Shown piece after piece: positions 32,588 through 43,046 of a stretch of 64,000 nt of DNA. Location of the stretch: assembly GCA_012845835.1 (NCBI GenBank), contig JABAKD010000023.1, positions 1 through 64,000 of the forward strand, in the 5' to 3' direction. The notes beneath the pieces were generated by a model. It saw only the letters and a list, made by a program, of their open reading frames with translations. It was not told the origin of the DNA and did not search any database. The translations under genes were made by a program, and so were the position numbers. The stretch comes from Undaria pinnatifida. Its lineage: Eukaryota > Sar > Phaeophyceae > Laminariales > Alariaceae. The first letter of the stretch is position 1, and each line of letters opens with the position of its first letter.

Positions 32588-33676
32588 TAGGTGGAACCTT
32601 TCTATCTATGCCACTCGTACCGCCAACTGCTGCGGCTGCTCGGAATGTGATGTCTTGGTACTTTGATTTTTCCGTGAATTTATTTATTTTATTTTATTTT
32701 ATTTTTTTTCTTTCCCCTTCTTATCCTTATGAAGGGAGTCTTGCATGGTGGGTAGGTGACGAGCCTGTTTTATTTGGCCCTCCCAGTCTTCCTTCTTCTA
32801 CTTGTTTCTTTTTTCCGGGGTATTTTTTCTCTTTAACTTTCTTTCCCCCTTGCATGTCCATTTTGGCTCATGCTCGGGGTATGTTTCTATCTCCCGTGCT
32901 TTGGCTCCCCTTTTTATTTATTTATTTATTTATTTTGTCTTGGTTTCTTTCGTTGTTTCTCTCTTTTACAAGGTATTTTGGTTTAATGAGAAGAACACAA
33001 AGGGGGGAGGGGGGGAAACAGGAGGAGTAGAAGGAAAGCCGTCCAAGGGAATGGGGGCAGGGGGGGCAACAGGAGGAATAGAAGGGAGACCGCGGTGGAC
33101 GAAGGCAGGAAGGAGATGGCAGACAGGGTAGCAAGGTACCAGGCCGACTAGTAGGTACATAGCACTTTTCGTTTTTTCTCTGGGGTATTTTTTTCCCCTT
33201 TGTTCCCTCCTTGCGTGTCCAGGTTTTTGGCTCGTGTTCGGATTATCTTATTTTGGTTTTACTTTACTTTATTTTATTTCATTTTATTATGTTTCTTTTC
33301 CGAGCTTTGGCTCTCCTTTGCGGTTGGGTTGTTTCTTCGATTTCCCCTTCATTTTGTTTGTTTCATTTTTTGTTTTATTTTTATCTTTGTCTTTAATTGT
33401 TTTCTTATTTTGTTTTTTGTTTTTTGTTTTTGTTTTTGTTTTTGTTTTTGTTTATTTCGTATTTCTCTCTTCCAATGTATTTCTGTTGCTGACGTATGTA
33501 TGTTGTGCCTGTCGTACCCAGTACTAGGGCATGACATTGCGTTGTCGAATGCATTACGATGCATTATCTCTGTGTCGTGGCTTGTGACCACAGAGCTGAT
33601 CTTTCTAGGGTGAAGAATCAGTACGGACACTGTCGACGAGTAGAAGAACGGTTTAATGTGAAGAACACACACACAC
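32588..33676 (+). other. LINE B 3' UTR with duplicated ORF tail
   Basis: Two serial UTR modules. Module 1 (32588-32998) ends TTTAATGAGAAGAACACA. Module 2 begins with a copy of the G-rich ORF end including AAGGTACCAGGCCGACTAG, then a different UTR ending in the AC tail. Pyrimidine-rich, with TTTTTG runs. Confidence 0.8.
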
Positions 33677-36210
33677 ACGACACAGAGATAATGCATCGTA
33701 ATGCATTCGACAACGCAATGTCATGCCCTAGTACTGGGTGCGACAGGCACAACATACATACGTCAGCAACAGAAATACATTGGAAGAGAGAATACGAAAT
33801 AAACAAAAACAAAAACAATAACAAAATAATAATAAGAAAACATATAAAAACAAAGATAAAAATAAAACAAAATTGAAACAAACAAAATGAAGGGGAAATC
33901 GAAGAAACAACCCAACCGGAAAGGAGAGCCAAAGCTCGGAAAAGAAACATAATAAAATGAAATAAAATAAAGTAAAGTAAAACCAAAATAAGATAATCCG
34001 AACACGAGCCAAAAACCTGGACACGCAGGGAGGGAACAAAGGGGAAAAAAAAATACCCCAGAAAAAGAAGAAAAGTGCTACGTACCTACTAGTCGGCCTG
34101 GTACCTTGCTACCCTGTCTGCCATCTCCTTCCTGCCTTCGTCCACCGCGGTCTCCCTTCTACTCCTCCTGTTGCCCCCCCTGCCCCCACTCCCTTGGACG
34201 GCTTTCCTTCTACTCCTCCTGTTTCCCCCCCTCCCCCCTTTGTGTTCTTCTCATTGAACCAAAATACCTTGTAAAAGAGAGAAACAACGAAAGGAACCAA
34301 GACAAAACAAATAAATAAAAAAATAAATAAAGAGGGGAGCCAAAGCTCGGGAGATAGAAACATACCCCGAGCATGATGAGCCAAAATGGACATGCAAGGG
34401 GGAAAGAAAGGGAAAAAAATACCCCGGAAAAAGAAACAAGTAGAAGAAGGAAGACTGGGAGGGCCAAATAAAACAGGCTCGTCACCTACCCACCATGCAA
34501 GACTCCCTTCATAAGGATAGGAAGGGGAGAGAAAAAAGAAAGAAAATAGATAAATTCACGGAAAAATCAAAGTACCAACACATCACATTCCGAGCAGCCG
34601 CAGCAGTTGGCGGTACGAGTGGCATAGATAGAAAGGTTCCACCTACTAGTCGGCCTGGTACCTTGCTACCCTGTCTGCGGTCTCCTTCCTACTTTCATCT
34701 ACCGCGGTTTCCCTTCTACTCCTCCTGTCCCCCCCCCTGCCCCCATACCCTTGGGCGGTGTTCCTTCTACCCCTCCTGCTGCCCCCCCTCCCCCCGTTCC
34801 CTTCGACACCACCCACGGCGGATGCGCGGCGCTGTCTACTCAGCTTTGCCTCATCCTCGTGCCACCTGCCCATGAACCGTTCAGCTGCTTCGAGGACCCC
34901 CCGGTACCACTTGCCCGCCTTTTTTGCTGCAGTGGGCCACAGCGCGGTCCCAACTCCAAAAACTAAGGGGTAGTGTTCCGTTGATCCCTCGTTGGCTTTG
35001 AACACCCTAAGGTCCTCAGCTATGGCTCTAGGCCAAGTCTTGAGTTGTCCGCCTGGTTTCGGGTTCTCCCCACCAGCGATCGTCCCAAACATCAACCGAC
35101 GGGGCAGTCGCCCCTTGTGTTGTCGCACCAGGGCCCCGGCAAAGAAGAGCCGCCGTTTACGGATGGTCGTTTCGATGCTCTCGCATCGTGTCATCCTGAG
35201 GGCCTTCGCGTACGAGAGGGTGGTGTGGTCGGTGCGTAATCGGCGCTGGAAGCCAATGACTCGCAAAAGGACTTCGTGGTGGGCTGATCGGAGCTTGGCG
35301 AAGTGGTCCGCATTGAGGGTCCACGTCACACACCCGTACAGCAGGGTCTCAATGACCTCGGCCTTCAGCATGCGGACTTTCAGACTAAGCGGGGCGGTCG
35401 TCCTATCATACAATTCCGGGCCAAACTGTTTGAGGCATGCCCGCATGAGACGGATCCGTCGTTCGATTTCGAGCGAGAGGTCAGCGCTTTCGTGGATAAT
35501 GCCGCCTAGGTATAAAAACTGGGTCGTCTGTTTATACCTCTGGCCTGATGCTTCGATCGCGAGCGGTGGGGCGAGGGATGTCTGGTCCGGTGTTCGTAGC
35601 AGCATCGTCTCTGTCTTCTTTTCCGATACCGTGAGGCCTGCTGCTTCGAAGTCAGTCACGATGACTGTCATCATTTTAGCAAGGCCTTCCGCCGACGTCG
35701 AAACAATTCCTGCGTCATCTGCGTACAACATGCCCCACACAGCCCTTTGCACGCATGCCAACGGTTCCTCTTTTCCGACTACACTGCCCTCTTCGAGGTG
35801 AACCAAATCCCTTACGATGCTTTCGTCTTTGCTGAAGCGTACCAGCACGACGTGTATCGCAGCAGCGAAGAACACGTTGAACAGTAACGGTGATAGCACG
35901 CAGCCTTGCCGCAGCCCCTGGGTGACATTAAACCAATCGGAGTGCTCGCCGTCATCCGCACGCACGCGAGCCCGCATGCCTTCGTGGAAGTTGCGGATAA
36001 CTGTGCGCATCTTGGTTGGTACGCCAAGGCGTGTGAGTACCTCCCACAACAGTTCCCGGTCGACAGAGTCGTACGCTTTCTGCAGATCGATGAAGCACAT
36101 GTACAGGGGGATTTTCCTCTGTCGTCCGAGCTCTTGCAACCGGCGCACGACAAACAGCATGTCGACCGTCGACCGTGCGGGACGGAAGCCGCACTGTTCT
36201 TCAGGAAGTA
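33677..36210 (-). mobile_element. LINE B, minus copy, interrupted near its 3' end
   Basis: Reads right to left from [20 protein letters not shown] (about 36200) through ORF2 (stop near 34646) and the two-module 3' UTR. Its last 113 bp lie at 30988-31100. With the plus copy it forms arms of about 2.5 kb of an inverted repeat centred near 33677. Host sequence resumes at 36212 with TAATGATGTATACAGGCG, matching the local duplication. Confidence 0.9.
34646..36207 (-). CDS. LINE B ORF2 reverse transcriptase, minus copy
   Basis: A longer open frame than the plus copy (504 codons from the ATG at 36160, and open to about 36207). It includes the [14 protein letters not shown] box upstream of motif A, intact YADD, and [13 protein letters not shown] where the plus copy has [10 protein letters not shown] (a 12-nt difference). 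The remainder differs by scattered substitutions only. The Gly/Arg-rich C-terminus ends VARYQAD. 5'-truncated; endonuclease absent. Confidence 0.9.
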
Positions 36211-36984
36211 TTTAAGGTAATGATGTATACAGGCGTAATCTGAGTTCTATTAATACGATCTATACATTATACGTCCTACCATGTTCATCATATTGTCTCC
36301 GATATGTCTTTGATGTCATCTTGATCCCTTCTCGAGTTAGCGACAGCGTGTCTAGTCCGTTAACCTGTCATGTCGGCATTGACACAATATTGACCGTTAT
36401 TACAAGTCCTTTGATCTTTACATTTCATCTCTATGATCAACGTGTAGACTATTCATTACGTATACCAAATTCAAGATAATAATAGTACATTAATTGTTGC
36501 TAGTAATTTAATGTCGGTGTCCAACGCTGTTATTCTGTGCTTCAACATCAATCATGATAACGGCCCAGCAACATCTGAATTCAAGCACAGATTGCATAAC
36601 CGGGAAATTTGAAGAACAGCTGTTGTTTCTGTTCGTGAAGAACAGCAGTCGTTGGTTCGAGAGGTATCCAGGAAATGGTTTGGAGTCCTGTGGTGGTATA
36701 TCCGGGTTCGTTTGTCGCCTAACCGTCACCCTAACCAATACCAGGTACAAAACACCGGTCGAAGTTCCCTTTGACGGCATCATTTGGGTGGGGTAAAATG
36801 GTTAGGGAATGTCAAAGAATTAATGTGTACTCGTATCGTCGCTGATTAACCCCGGGTGTCCTCCTCAGTCGGCAATTAATTGTGCTGTAGTCGTAAATAC
36901 TCCCTGGTACGGTACCTGGTACAGTAGTATTCAAGTTCGGAGTTTTGGAATGCAATTAGGCTTCCATTAGAATACTTTTATGTT
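36211..36984. other. No gene recognised
   Basis: Starts with the right half of the duplicated target (to about 36275). The rest is AT-rich with no supported gene; an 80-codon frame at 36554-36796 is unassigned. Confidence 0.5.
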
Positions 36985-37227
36985 TTGTTTCGTTTCATTA
37001 TCTTTTCTTTCCTTTCTTTCATGTTTTTTTCTTTTCTTTGTTTATTTTCTCCCCCAATTGACTTACGCCTGTCGTGCGTATGCGTGGTGATACATACTGC
37101 GTGTAATATATACGTGGTAGTCTTTCTTGGGTGGCAATCGGAATAGTTGGCTTCTCCAGGCGTGAGTGAGGAAACGTATGCACCGGCATGGGCCTGGCAC
37201 ATCGTAGACTGACTCCCGACTTCACTT
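36985..37227 (+). mobile_element. LINE A 3' UTR, left part, split by an insertion
   Basis: Pyrimidine tract, GCCTGTCGTGCGTATGCGTG, TGGTAGTCTTTCTTGGGTGG and CTGACTCCCGACTTCACTTT match 2170-2340. The next expected bases (GTTTCTGGTG) appear at 38121, after about 890 bp of foreign sequence. Confidence 0.8.
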
Positions 37228-38117
37228 TTTTTTATTTCGAACGAAGTGAGTTTCTAATCTACGTCTGGGCCTCGCGATATAGGCTCCCATGAAAAAAAAA
37301 ATAGTTTGCGTGCGTGTCTTCGACTAAACTTAATTTTAGTGTATTATCATGTGATATTGGATCGCAGGTGGATGCAGACCACCACGGAGCAACGAAACAC
37401 ACGCAGCAGACCACACGGGCAAAAAAAGCAGCACACACCGCTCACACAGCCGGCACACAGCGCTCACACAGCGGGCAGCACACAGACAACGGGCGCAGCG
37501 GGCGACATTAGTGGCCAGCGGAGAGCGGGCATGGAGAGTGTGTGCCCACTAGGGGTGTCTCCGCTGAGTGTGTCTACTGCTGTCTCGTGGTGATAGTACG
37601 TCGTCGTGGAGAGACGTCCGTTTGGGGCGATTGACCCAAACTCGGTCCGTGCGCCAACGCCAGAAGGGCGACAGCAGACACGGCGGAGGGGCTTGAGAGG
37701 GACCTCTACCTAGCTAAGGGAGCCAAGGTCATGCTCACGAAGAACCTGTACCAACAAGTTGGATTCGTGAACGGCATTCGAGGGCAAGTCGTCTAGTTGG
37801 TGCTTGCAGACGACCCGCCCCCGCTGAACCTCCCCCTTTACGTTGTCGTCAAGTTCAGAGGGTACTCAGGGGGGGAATGGTCGTCTCAGGAGATATATAG
37901 AGGGTGTGTGCCGATATCTCCCGGCGACACTCCTTGGCAGGACGGGGGAACGCAGGTCAGTACGCAACTGCCGTTGAGGCTCTGCTGGGTCAAACGTCAC
38001 ATCGGCTCTATTCCACCTGTGGAGCCCCACGCAATCACACGAACCAATGGCCCGTGGACGCACACGTCTGACGACAGTTAAATCTATCAGCCGTCGCCTG
38101 TTTTAGCGACTGCTATT
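37228..38117 (+). mobile_element. Insertion carrying a helicase fragment, possible Helitron derivative
   Basis: Foreign DNA between two halves of a LINE A UTR. It encodes a PIF1-type helicase C-terminal fragment and ends with a hairpin, GTCGC...GCGAC (38093-38110), 7-8 bp before the right junction. A hairpin near the 3' end, a helicase, and an insertion near A/T are Helitron traits, but the terminal CTRR and 5' TC are not clear, and no Rep domain is present. Confidence 0.45.
37640..38082 (+). pseudogene. PIF1-like helicase C-terminal fragment
   Basis: The frame reading from 37692 gives DLYLAKGAKVMLTKNLYQQV, GFVNGIRGQVV, a TAG stop, then LVLADDPPPLNLPLYVVVKF and TQLPLRLCWV. This is the region of PIF1/Helitron helicases just before motif V/VI (normally ..WAxTIHKSQG); here the text diverges after CWV, so the conserved HKSQG is lost. 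Upstream IDPNSVRAPTPEG in another frame fits the same family. One stop, one frameshift and both-end truncation make it non-functional. Confidence 0.7.
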
Positions 38118-38300
38118 GTATCTTTCTGGTGCAGGCATGAATTGCGCCATGTGTCATATATGCGTGTACCGCCTTGGGTTGTGTGTGTGTTTTCCCTGGG
38201 GGTGTTCCTCAGCTCCAGAGTGACTGGAGCCTGTCTGTCCTGTGACCACGGACTCCATCATGCCAGATATTGTGAGAACAACAACAACAATAACATGTCA
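38118..38300 (+). mobile_element. LINE A 3' UTR, right part and AAC tip
   Basis: Resumes CTTTCTGGTGCAGGCATGAA, then ATATGCGTGTACCGCC, CTCCAGAGTGACTGGAGCCT and TGTGAGAACAACAACAAC. Joining it to 36985-37227 restores the order seen at 2170-2507. Confidence 0.8.
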
Positions 38301-38700
38301 ACTGAGCCAATTGAGCCTTCACCTGTTGACGTAAGAAGTGCGTGCAAGCCCAGGCTCTTATGATTGAATGTGAAATTTGATTTTACATCGGAAAATCAAT
38401 CTAAGAATCATATTTCATCATACAGATAGCGGTTTTCTTTCTGATGTGGCTGTAATCTGTGTAGTATCAAAAATATTTCAGCAGTGCTGGGCCCGCTATA
38501 GTGCAGGGATGTGTCCAGAAAATTCACCTGCACTATACCGGGCACCTGCACTCGTACGAGCGCCTCAATAGTGCAGGTTTGGCCCTATTAAGGTTTTGAA
38601 AAACCATCAATAGTGCAGGTTTGGCACTATTGAGGCACTTTTTTACTTCATGGGGTGAAGTTCACGCTTTGCGGGGCTAACAGAGTACGAAATGGATCGA
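38301..38700 (+). repeat. Duplicated unit, copy 1, with pogo-like end
   Basis: Shared blocks across three copies: GAGCCAATTGAGCCTTCACC, TTGACGTAAGAAGTGCGTGC, GAATCATATTTCATCATAC, then CAGTGCTGGGCCCGCTATAG (38482) and repeated ATAGTGCAGG motifs to 38642. The CAGT start and ATAGTG motif repeats resemble the TIR element at 11.3 kb, suggesting a related transposon end. No gene. Confidence 0.65.
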
Positions 38701-39176
38701 CATGGTACAGAGTACGAATATGTAGTTGACGAACCTAAATCTCAGTCCTCGTTGCCTTTCTTCGATGATGCAAGGTAAAAGACAATGCATAAAAAGAAAC
38801 ACTACAAGAAGCGCATTGCAAAAATCCTAGCAACCACACAACTGTACCCCCGCCCTCACTGCGTGGTGACAATACTCTCTCATGTCTGCCTGGCGCACCC
38901 GCTTCGATATCGCAAGAAAAAAACAAAATCGAACAAACCAAGACAAGCACGATAGGAACCGCGACGCAAGACATGAAAAACAAACATGTCCCCTCCACTC
39001 TCACTATGTCTCGCCAATCGTAGTCCTGAAACACGCTGCCGTTAGGAATTGCCGTAGAGCCGCCCGCCACATCACCTTGGGTCGTGTGCGTTTTTCCCTG
39101 GGGGTATTCCTCAGCTCCGGAGTGACTGCAGCCTGTCCTGTGACCACGGACTTGATTATGCGAGTTAATGTTGGAG

Positions 39177-39209
<33 letters not shown>

Positions 39210-39626
39210 AACATGTCTATGTGAACTGAGCCAATTGAGCCTTCACCTGTTGACGTGAGAAGTGCGTGCAAGCCCAGGCTATCGCGATTGAATGTGAAAT
39301 TCGATTTTACATCGGAAAATCAAGAATCATATTTCATCATACGACAGATAGCGGTTTTCTTCCTGATGTGGCTGTATTCTCTGTAGTATCGATAATATTA
39401 CAGTGCTGGGCCCGCTATAGTGCAGGGGTGTGTCCAGAAAATTTACGTGCACTCTACCGGGCACCTGTACCCGTAAGAGCGTCCCGATAGTGCATGTTGA
39501 CTGCTATTAAGGTTTTGAAAAACCCTCAATAGTGCAGGTTTGGCACTATTGAGGCACTTTTTGACTTCATGGATGGGGTGAAGTTCACGCTTTGCGGGGC
39601 TACCAGAGTACGAAATGGATCGACAT
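38701..39626 (+). repeat. Duplicated unit, copy 2
   Basis: Starts GTACAGAGTACGAATATGTA and holds a LINE A tip with AAC tail (39080-39215), the GAGCCAATTGAGCC block, and a TA-CAGTGCTGGGCCCGC end at 39401. Ends CGAAATGGATCGACAT, where LINE B copy 3 is inserted. Confidence 0.7.
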
Positions 39627-41479
39627 TGTGTGTGTGTGTGTGTGTGTGTGTGTTCTTCACATTAAACCGTTTTTCTACTCGTCGACATCCAGCACACCCA
39701 GTGTCCGTACTGATTCTTCACCCTAGAAAGATCAGCTCTGTGGTCACAAGCCACGACACAGAGATAATGCATCGTAATGCATTCGACAACGCAATGTCAT
39801 GCCCTAGTACTGGGTACGACAGGCACAACATACATACGTCAGCAACAGAAATACATTGGAAGAGAGAAATACGAAATAAACAAAAACAAAAACAAAAACA
39901 AAAAAAGAAAAAACAAAAAAAGAAAACAAATAAAACAAAGATAAAAATAAAACAAAAAAATGAAACAAACAAAATGAAGGGGAAATCGAAGAAACAACCC
40001 AACCGCAAAGGAGAGCCAAAGCTCGGAAAAGAAACATAATAAAATGAAATAAAATAAAGTAAAGTAAAACCAAAATAAGATAATCCGAACACGAGCCAAA
40101 AACCTGGACACGCAAGGAGGGAACAAAGGGGAAAAAAATACCCCAGAGAAAGACGAAAAGTGCTATGTACCTACTAGTCGGCCTGGTACCTTGCTACCCT
40201 GTCTGCCATCTCCTTCCTGCCTTCGTCCACCGCGGTCTCCCTTCTATTCCTCCTGTTGCCCCCCCTGCCCCCATTCCCTTGGACGGCTTTCCTTCTACTC
40301 CTCCTGTTTCCCCCCCTCCCCCCTTTGTGTTCTTCTCATTAAACCAAAATACCTTGTAAAAGAGAGAAACAACGAAAGAAACCAAGACAAAATAAATAAA
40401 TAAATAAATAAAAAGGGGAGCCAAAGCACGGGAGATAGAAACATACCCCGAGCATGAGCCAAAATGGACATGCAAGGGGGAAAGAAAGGGAAAAAATACC
40501 CCGGAAAAAAGAAACAAGTAGAAGAAGGAAGACTGGGAGGGCCAAATAAAACAGGCTCGTCACTTACCCACCATGCAAGACTCCCTTCATAAGGATAAGA
40601 AGGGGAAAGAAAAAAAAATAAAATAAAACAAAATAAATAAATTCACGGAAAAATCAAAGTACCAAGACATCACATTCCGAGCAGCCGCAGCAGTTGGCGG
40701 TACGAGTGGCATAGATAGAAAGGTTCCACCTACTAGTCGGCCTGGTACCTTGCTACCCTGTCTGCGGTCTCCTTCCTACTTTCATCTACCGCGGTTTCCC
40801 TTCTACTCCTCCTGTCCCCCCCCCTGCCCCCATACCCTTGGGCGGTGTTCCTTCTACCCCTCCTGCTGCCCCCCCTCCCCCCGTTCCCTTCGACACCACC
40901 CACGGCGGATGCGCGGCGCTGTCTACTCAGCTTTGCCTCATCCTCGTGCCACCTGCCCATGAACCGTTCAGCTGCTTCGAGGACCCCCCGGTACCACTTG
41001 CCCACCTTTTTTGCTGCAGTGGGCCACAGCGCGGTCCCAACTCCAAAAACTAAGGGGGAGTGTTCCGTTGATCCCTCGTTGGCTTTGAACACCCTAAGGT
41101 CCTCAGCTATGGCTCTAGGCCAAGTCTTAAGTTGTCCGCCTGGTTTCGGGTTCTCCCCACCAGCGATCGTCCCGAACATCAACCGACGGGGCAGTCGCCC
41201 CTTGTGTTGTCGCACCAGGGCCCCGGCAAAGAAGAGCCGCCGTTTACGGATGGTCGTTTCGATGCTCTCGCATCGTGTCATCCTGAGGGCCTTCGCGTAC
41301 GAGAGGGTGGCGTGGTCGGTGCGTAATCGGCGCTGGAAGCCAATGACTCGCAAAAGAACTTCGTGGTGGGCTGATCGGAGCTTGGCGAAGTGGTCCGCAT
41401 TGAGGGTCCACGTCACACACCCGTACAGCAGGGTCTCAATGACCTCGGCCTTCAGCATGCGGACTTTCAGACTAAGCGG
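39627..41479 (-). mobile_element. LINE B copy 3, 5'-truncated
   Basis: Minus-strand element from a (TG)n start (its AC tail) to an abrupt 5' end within ORF2 at ACTTTCAGACTAAGCGG. The flanks CGAAATGGATCGACAT and ACAGAGTACGAATATG are contiguous, apart from a few bases, at 38690-38720, proving the boundaries. No clear TSD; GGT is replaced by C at the junction. The 3' UTR has the same two-module layout as the other copies. Confidence 0.9.
40733..41479 (-). CDS. LINE B ORF2 C-terminal part
   Basis: About 249 codons, all downstream of the RT catalytic core: [39 protein letters not shown], then the Gly/Arg-rich tail to VARYQAD. It differs from the other two copies by a few residues (for example TDHATLSYAK). 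Lacks RT motifs A-C, so it cannot be active. Confidence 0.85.
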   Translation of the reverse strand, partial: PLSLKVRMLKAEVIETLLYGCVTWTLNADHFAKLRSAHHEVLLRVIGFQRRLRTDHATLSYAKALRMTRCESIETTIRKRRLFFAGALVRQHKGRLPRRLMFGTIAGGENPKPGGQLKTWPRAIAEDLRVFKANEGSTEHSPLVFGVGTALWPTAAKKVGKWYRGVLEAAERFMGRWHEDEAKLSRQRRASAVGGVEGNGGRGGSRRGRRNTAQGYGGRGGDRRSRRETAVDESRKETADRVARYQAD

Positions 41480-42151
41480 CACAGAGTACGAATATGTAGT
41501 TGACGAACCTAAATCTCAGTCTTCGATGCCTTTCTTCGATGTTGCAAGATAAAAGAAAAAGCAGAGAAAAAACACTACAGGAAGCGCATCGCGAAAAACC
41601 TATTAATAGCAACCAACCGCACTACTGTACCCTCGCCCTCACTACGTGGGGACAATACTCTCTCATGTCTGCCTGGCGCACCCGCTTCGATGTTGCAAGA
41701 AAAAAACAAAAAACAAACAAACCAAGAAAAGCACGATAGGAAGCGCGACGCAAGGCAAAAAAAAGAACCATATCTCCCCCGCCCTCACTACGGCTCGACA
41801 ATCGTAGTCCTCAAACACGCTGCCGCAATTGCCATGAAACCGCCAGCCACATCACCTTGGGTTGTGTGTGTTTTCCTCGCTGGGGGTTTTGCTCAGCCCC
41901 AGAGTGACTGGAGCCTGTCCTGTGACCACGGACTTGATTATGCGAGTTGATGTGAGAACAACAACAACAACAACAACAACAACAAAAACATGTGCACTGA
42001 GCCAATTGAGACTTCACCTGTTGACGTGAGAAGTGCAAGCCCAGGCTCTTGCGAGTGAAGATAAAAAAAATTACATCGGGAAATCGAGAATCATATTTCA
42101 TCATACAGATACTTGCAGTTTTATTTTTGATGTGGCTGTATTCCACACGTA
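41480..42151 (+). repeat. Duplicated unit, copy 3
   Basis: CACAGAGTACGAATATGTAG, a LINE A tip with AAC tail (41870-41990), GAGCCAATTGAGACTTCACC, and ends TGATGTGGCTGTATTCCACA, where another LINE B tail is inserted before the pogo-like block is reached. Confidence 0.7.
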
Positions 42152-42361
42152 ATGTATTTCTGTTGCTGACGTATGTATGTTGTGCCTGTCGTACCTAGTA
42201 CTAGGGCATGACATTGCGTTGTCGAATGCATTACGATGCATTATCTCTGTGTCGTAGCTTGTGACCACAGAGCTGATCTTTCTAGGGTGAAGAATCAGTA
42301 CGGACACTGGGTGTGCTGGATGTCGACGAGTAGAAGAACGGTTTAATGTGAAGAACACACA
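42152..42361 (+). mobile_element. LINE B 3' tip with target duplication
   Basis: TGTATTTCTGTTGCTGACG to GGTTTAATGTGAAGAAC(AC)n, about 210 bp. Flanked by CACACGTA (42144-42151 and 42362-42369); the duplication is ambiguous with the AC tail. Strong 5' truncation. Confidence 0.85.
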
Positions 42362-42559
42362 CACACGTAGGACACAATACGATATTGAAGATGCATATTG
42401 ACCGGTCAATACGTGCGCTATTTTCGTATCGATTGGTATTGACTGCATCGGCACTGTGCCGAACAACATATCGATACGAATTGGTGGACGCAATACTTCA
42501 TGCCACCCAAATATCGATATGCACAGCAATCGCCAATATTCTTACCACATGGGTCTTGA

Positions 42560-42563
42560 TATC
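42560..42563. other. LTR element target-site duplication TATC
   Basis: TATC precedes the left LTR and recurs at 45060-45063 after the right LTR. Confidence 0.85.
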
Positions 42564-43035
42564 TGTTACGAATCGGAGCCTGATTGGCGGAGTCAGTCTG
42601 GGATCAGGGCGGACATGCGAGTATATTCATGGCGAAGAAGACGAAGGTATCTAGCCTACTAGCATCGCAAGGTCCACACACAGGCTAAATCGGTAGCCCG
42701 CATCAGGTATTCATAATGACTGACCTCCGTAGGTCCGATACGCCCGAGTTCAGAAGGCGCTTGAGCGTTCCTCGGAGAAAGAGAGAGCAAGTCCCTTGTA
42801 CAAGTGCTCAGGATGGGAAGTCTCCCGAGAAGGTGGCGTGAAAATGGTAACTTGATTGCTGATCCGAAGGTTTATATACGTGAACCCAAGGAATTGTAGA
42901 TTTGTGTAATTATAACATATGTGGCAGGGTGGGGCAGCCACACCCGACTAAGGGAGGGGACATAAATATTGCGGCCCCTACTATCACAAAAACGCCTGTC
43001 ATAATAACTCTTGAAACTGTCACTGAACCGTAACA
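42564..43035 (-). repeat. LTR (3', 472 bp)
   Basis: Starts TGTTACGAATCGGAGCC and ends AACCGTAACA. About 98.5% identical to the other LTR by eye. Confidence 0.93.
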
Positions 43036-43046
43036 TCCCCCCATTA
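43036..43046 (-). promoter_or_regulatory. Polypurine tract
   Basis: Minus strand AATGGGGGGA directly upstream of the 3' LTR. Confidence 0.85.

Larger units (their letters stand above)
31101..33676 (+). mobile_element. LINE B, plus copy, nested in minus copy
   Basis: A 5'-truncated non-LTR retrotransposon of about 2.6 kb with an open ORF2 C-terminal two thirds and a roughly 1.1-kb 3' UTR. The UTR contains a second, noncoding copy of the ORF's G-rich end (32999-33152) after an internal TTTAATGAGAAGAACAC motif, so the 3' region is a tandem of two element ends. It finishes GGTTTAATGTGAAGAAC(AC)n. A 13-bp deletion separates its tip from other copies. Confidence 0.9.

Noticed and set aside
38735-39271. 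178-aa frame with a Leu-rich segment resembling a signal peptide
   Set aside because: The Leu run is the AAC tail of a LINE A tip read in antisense.
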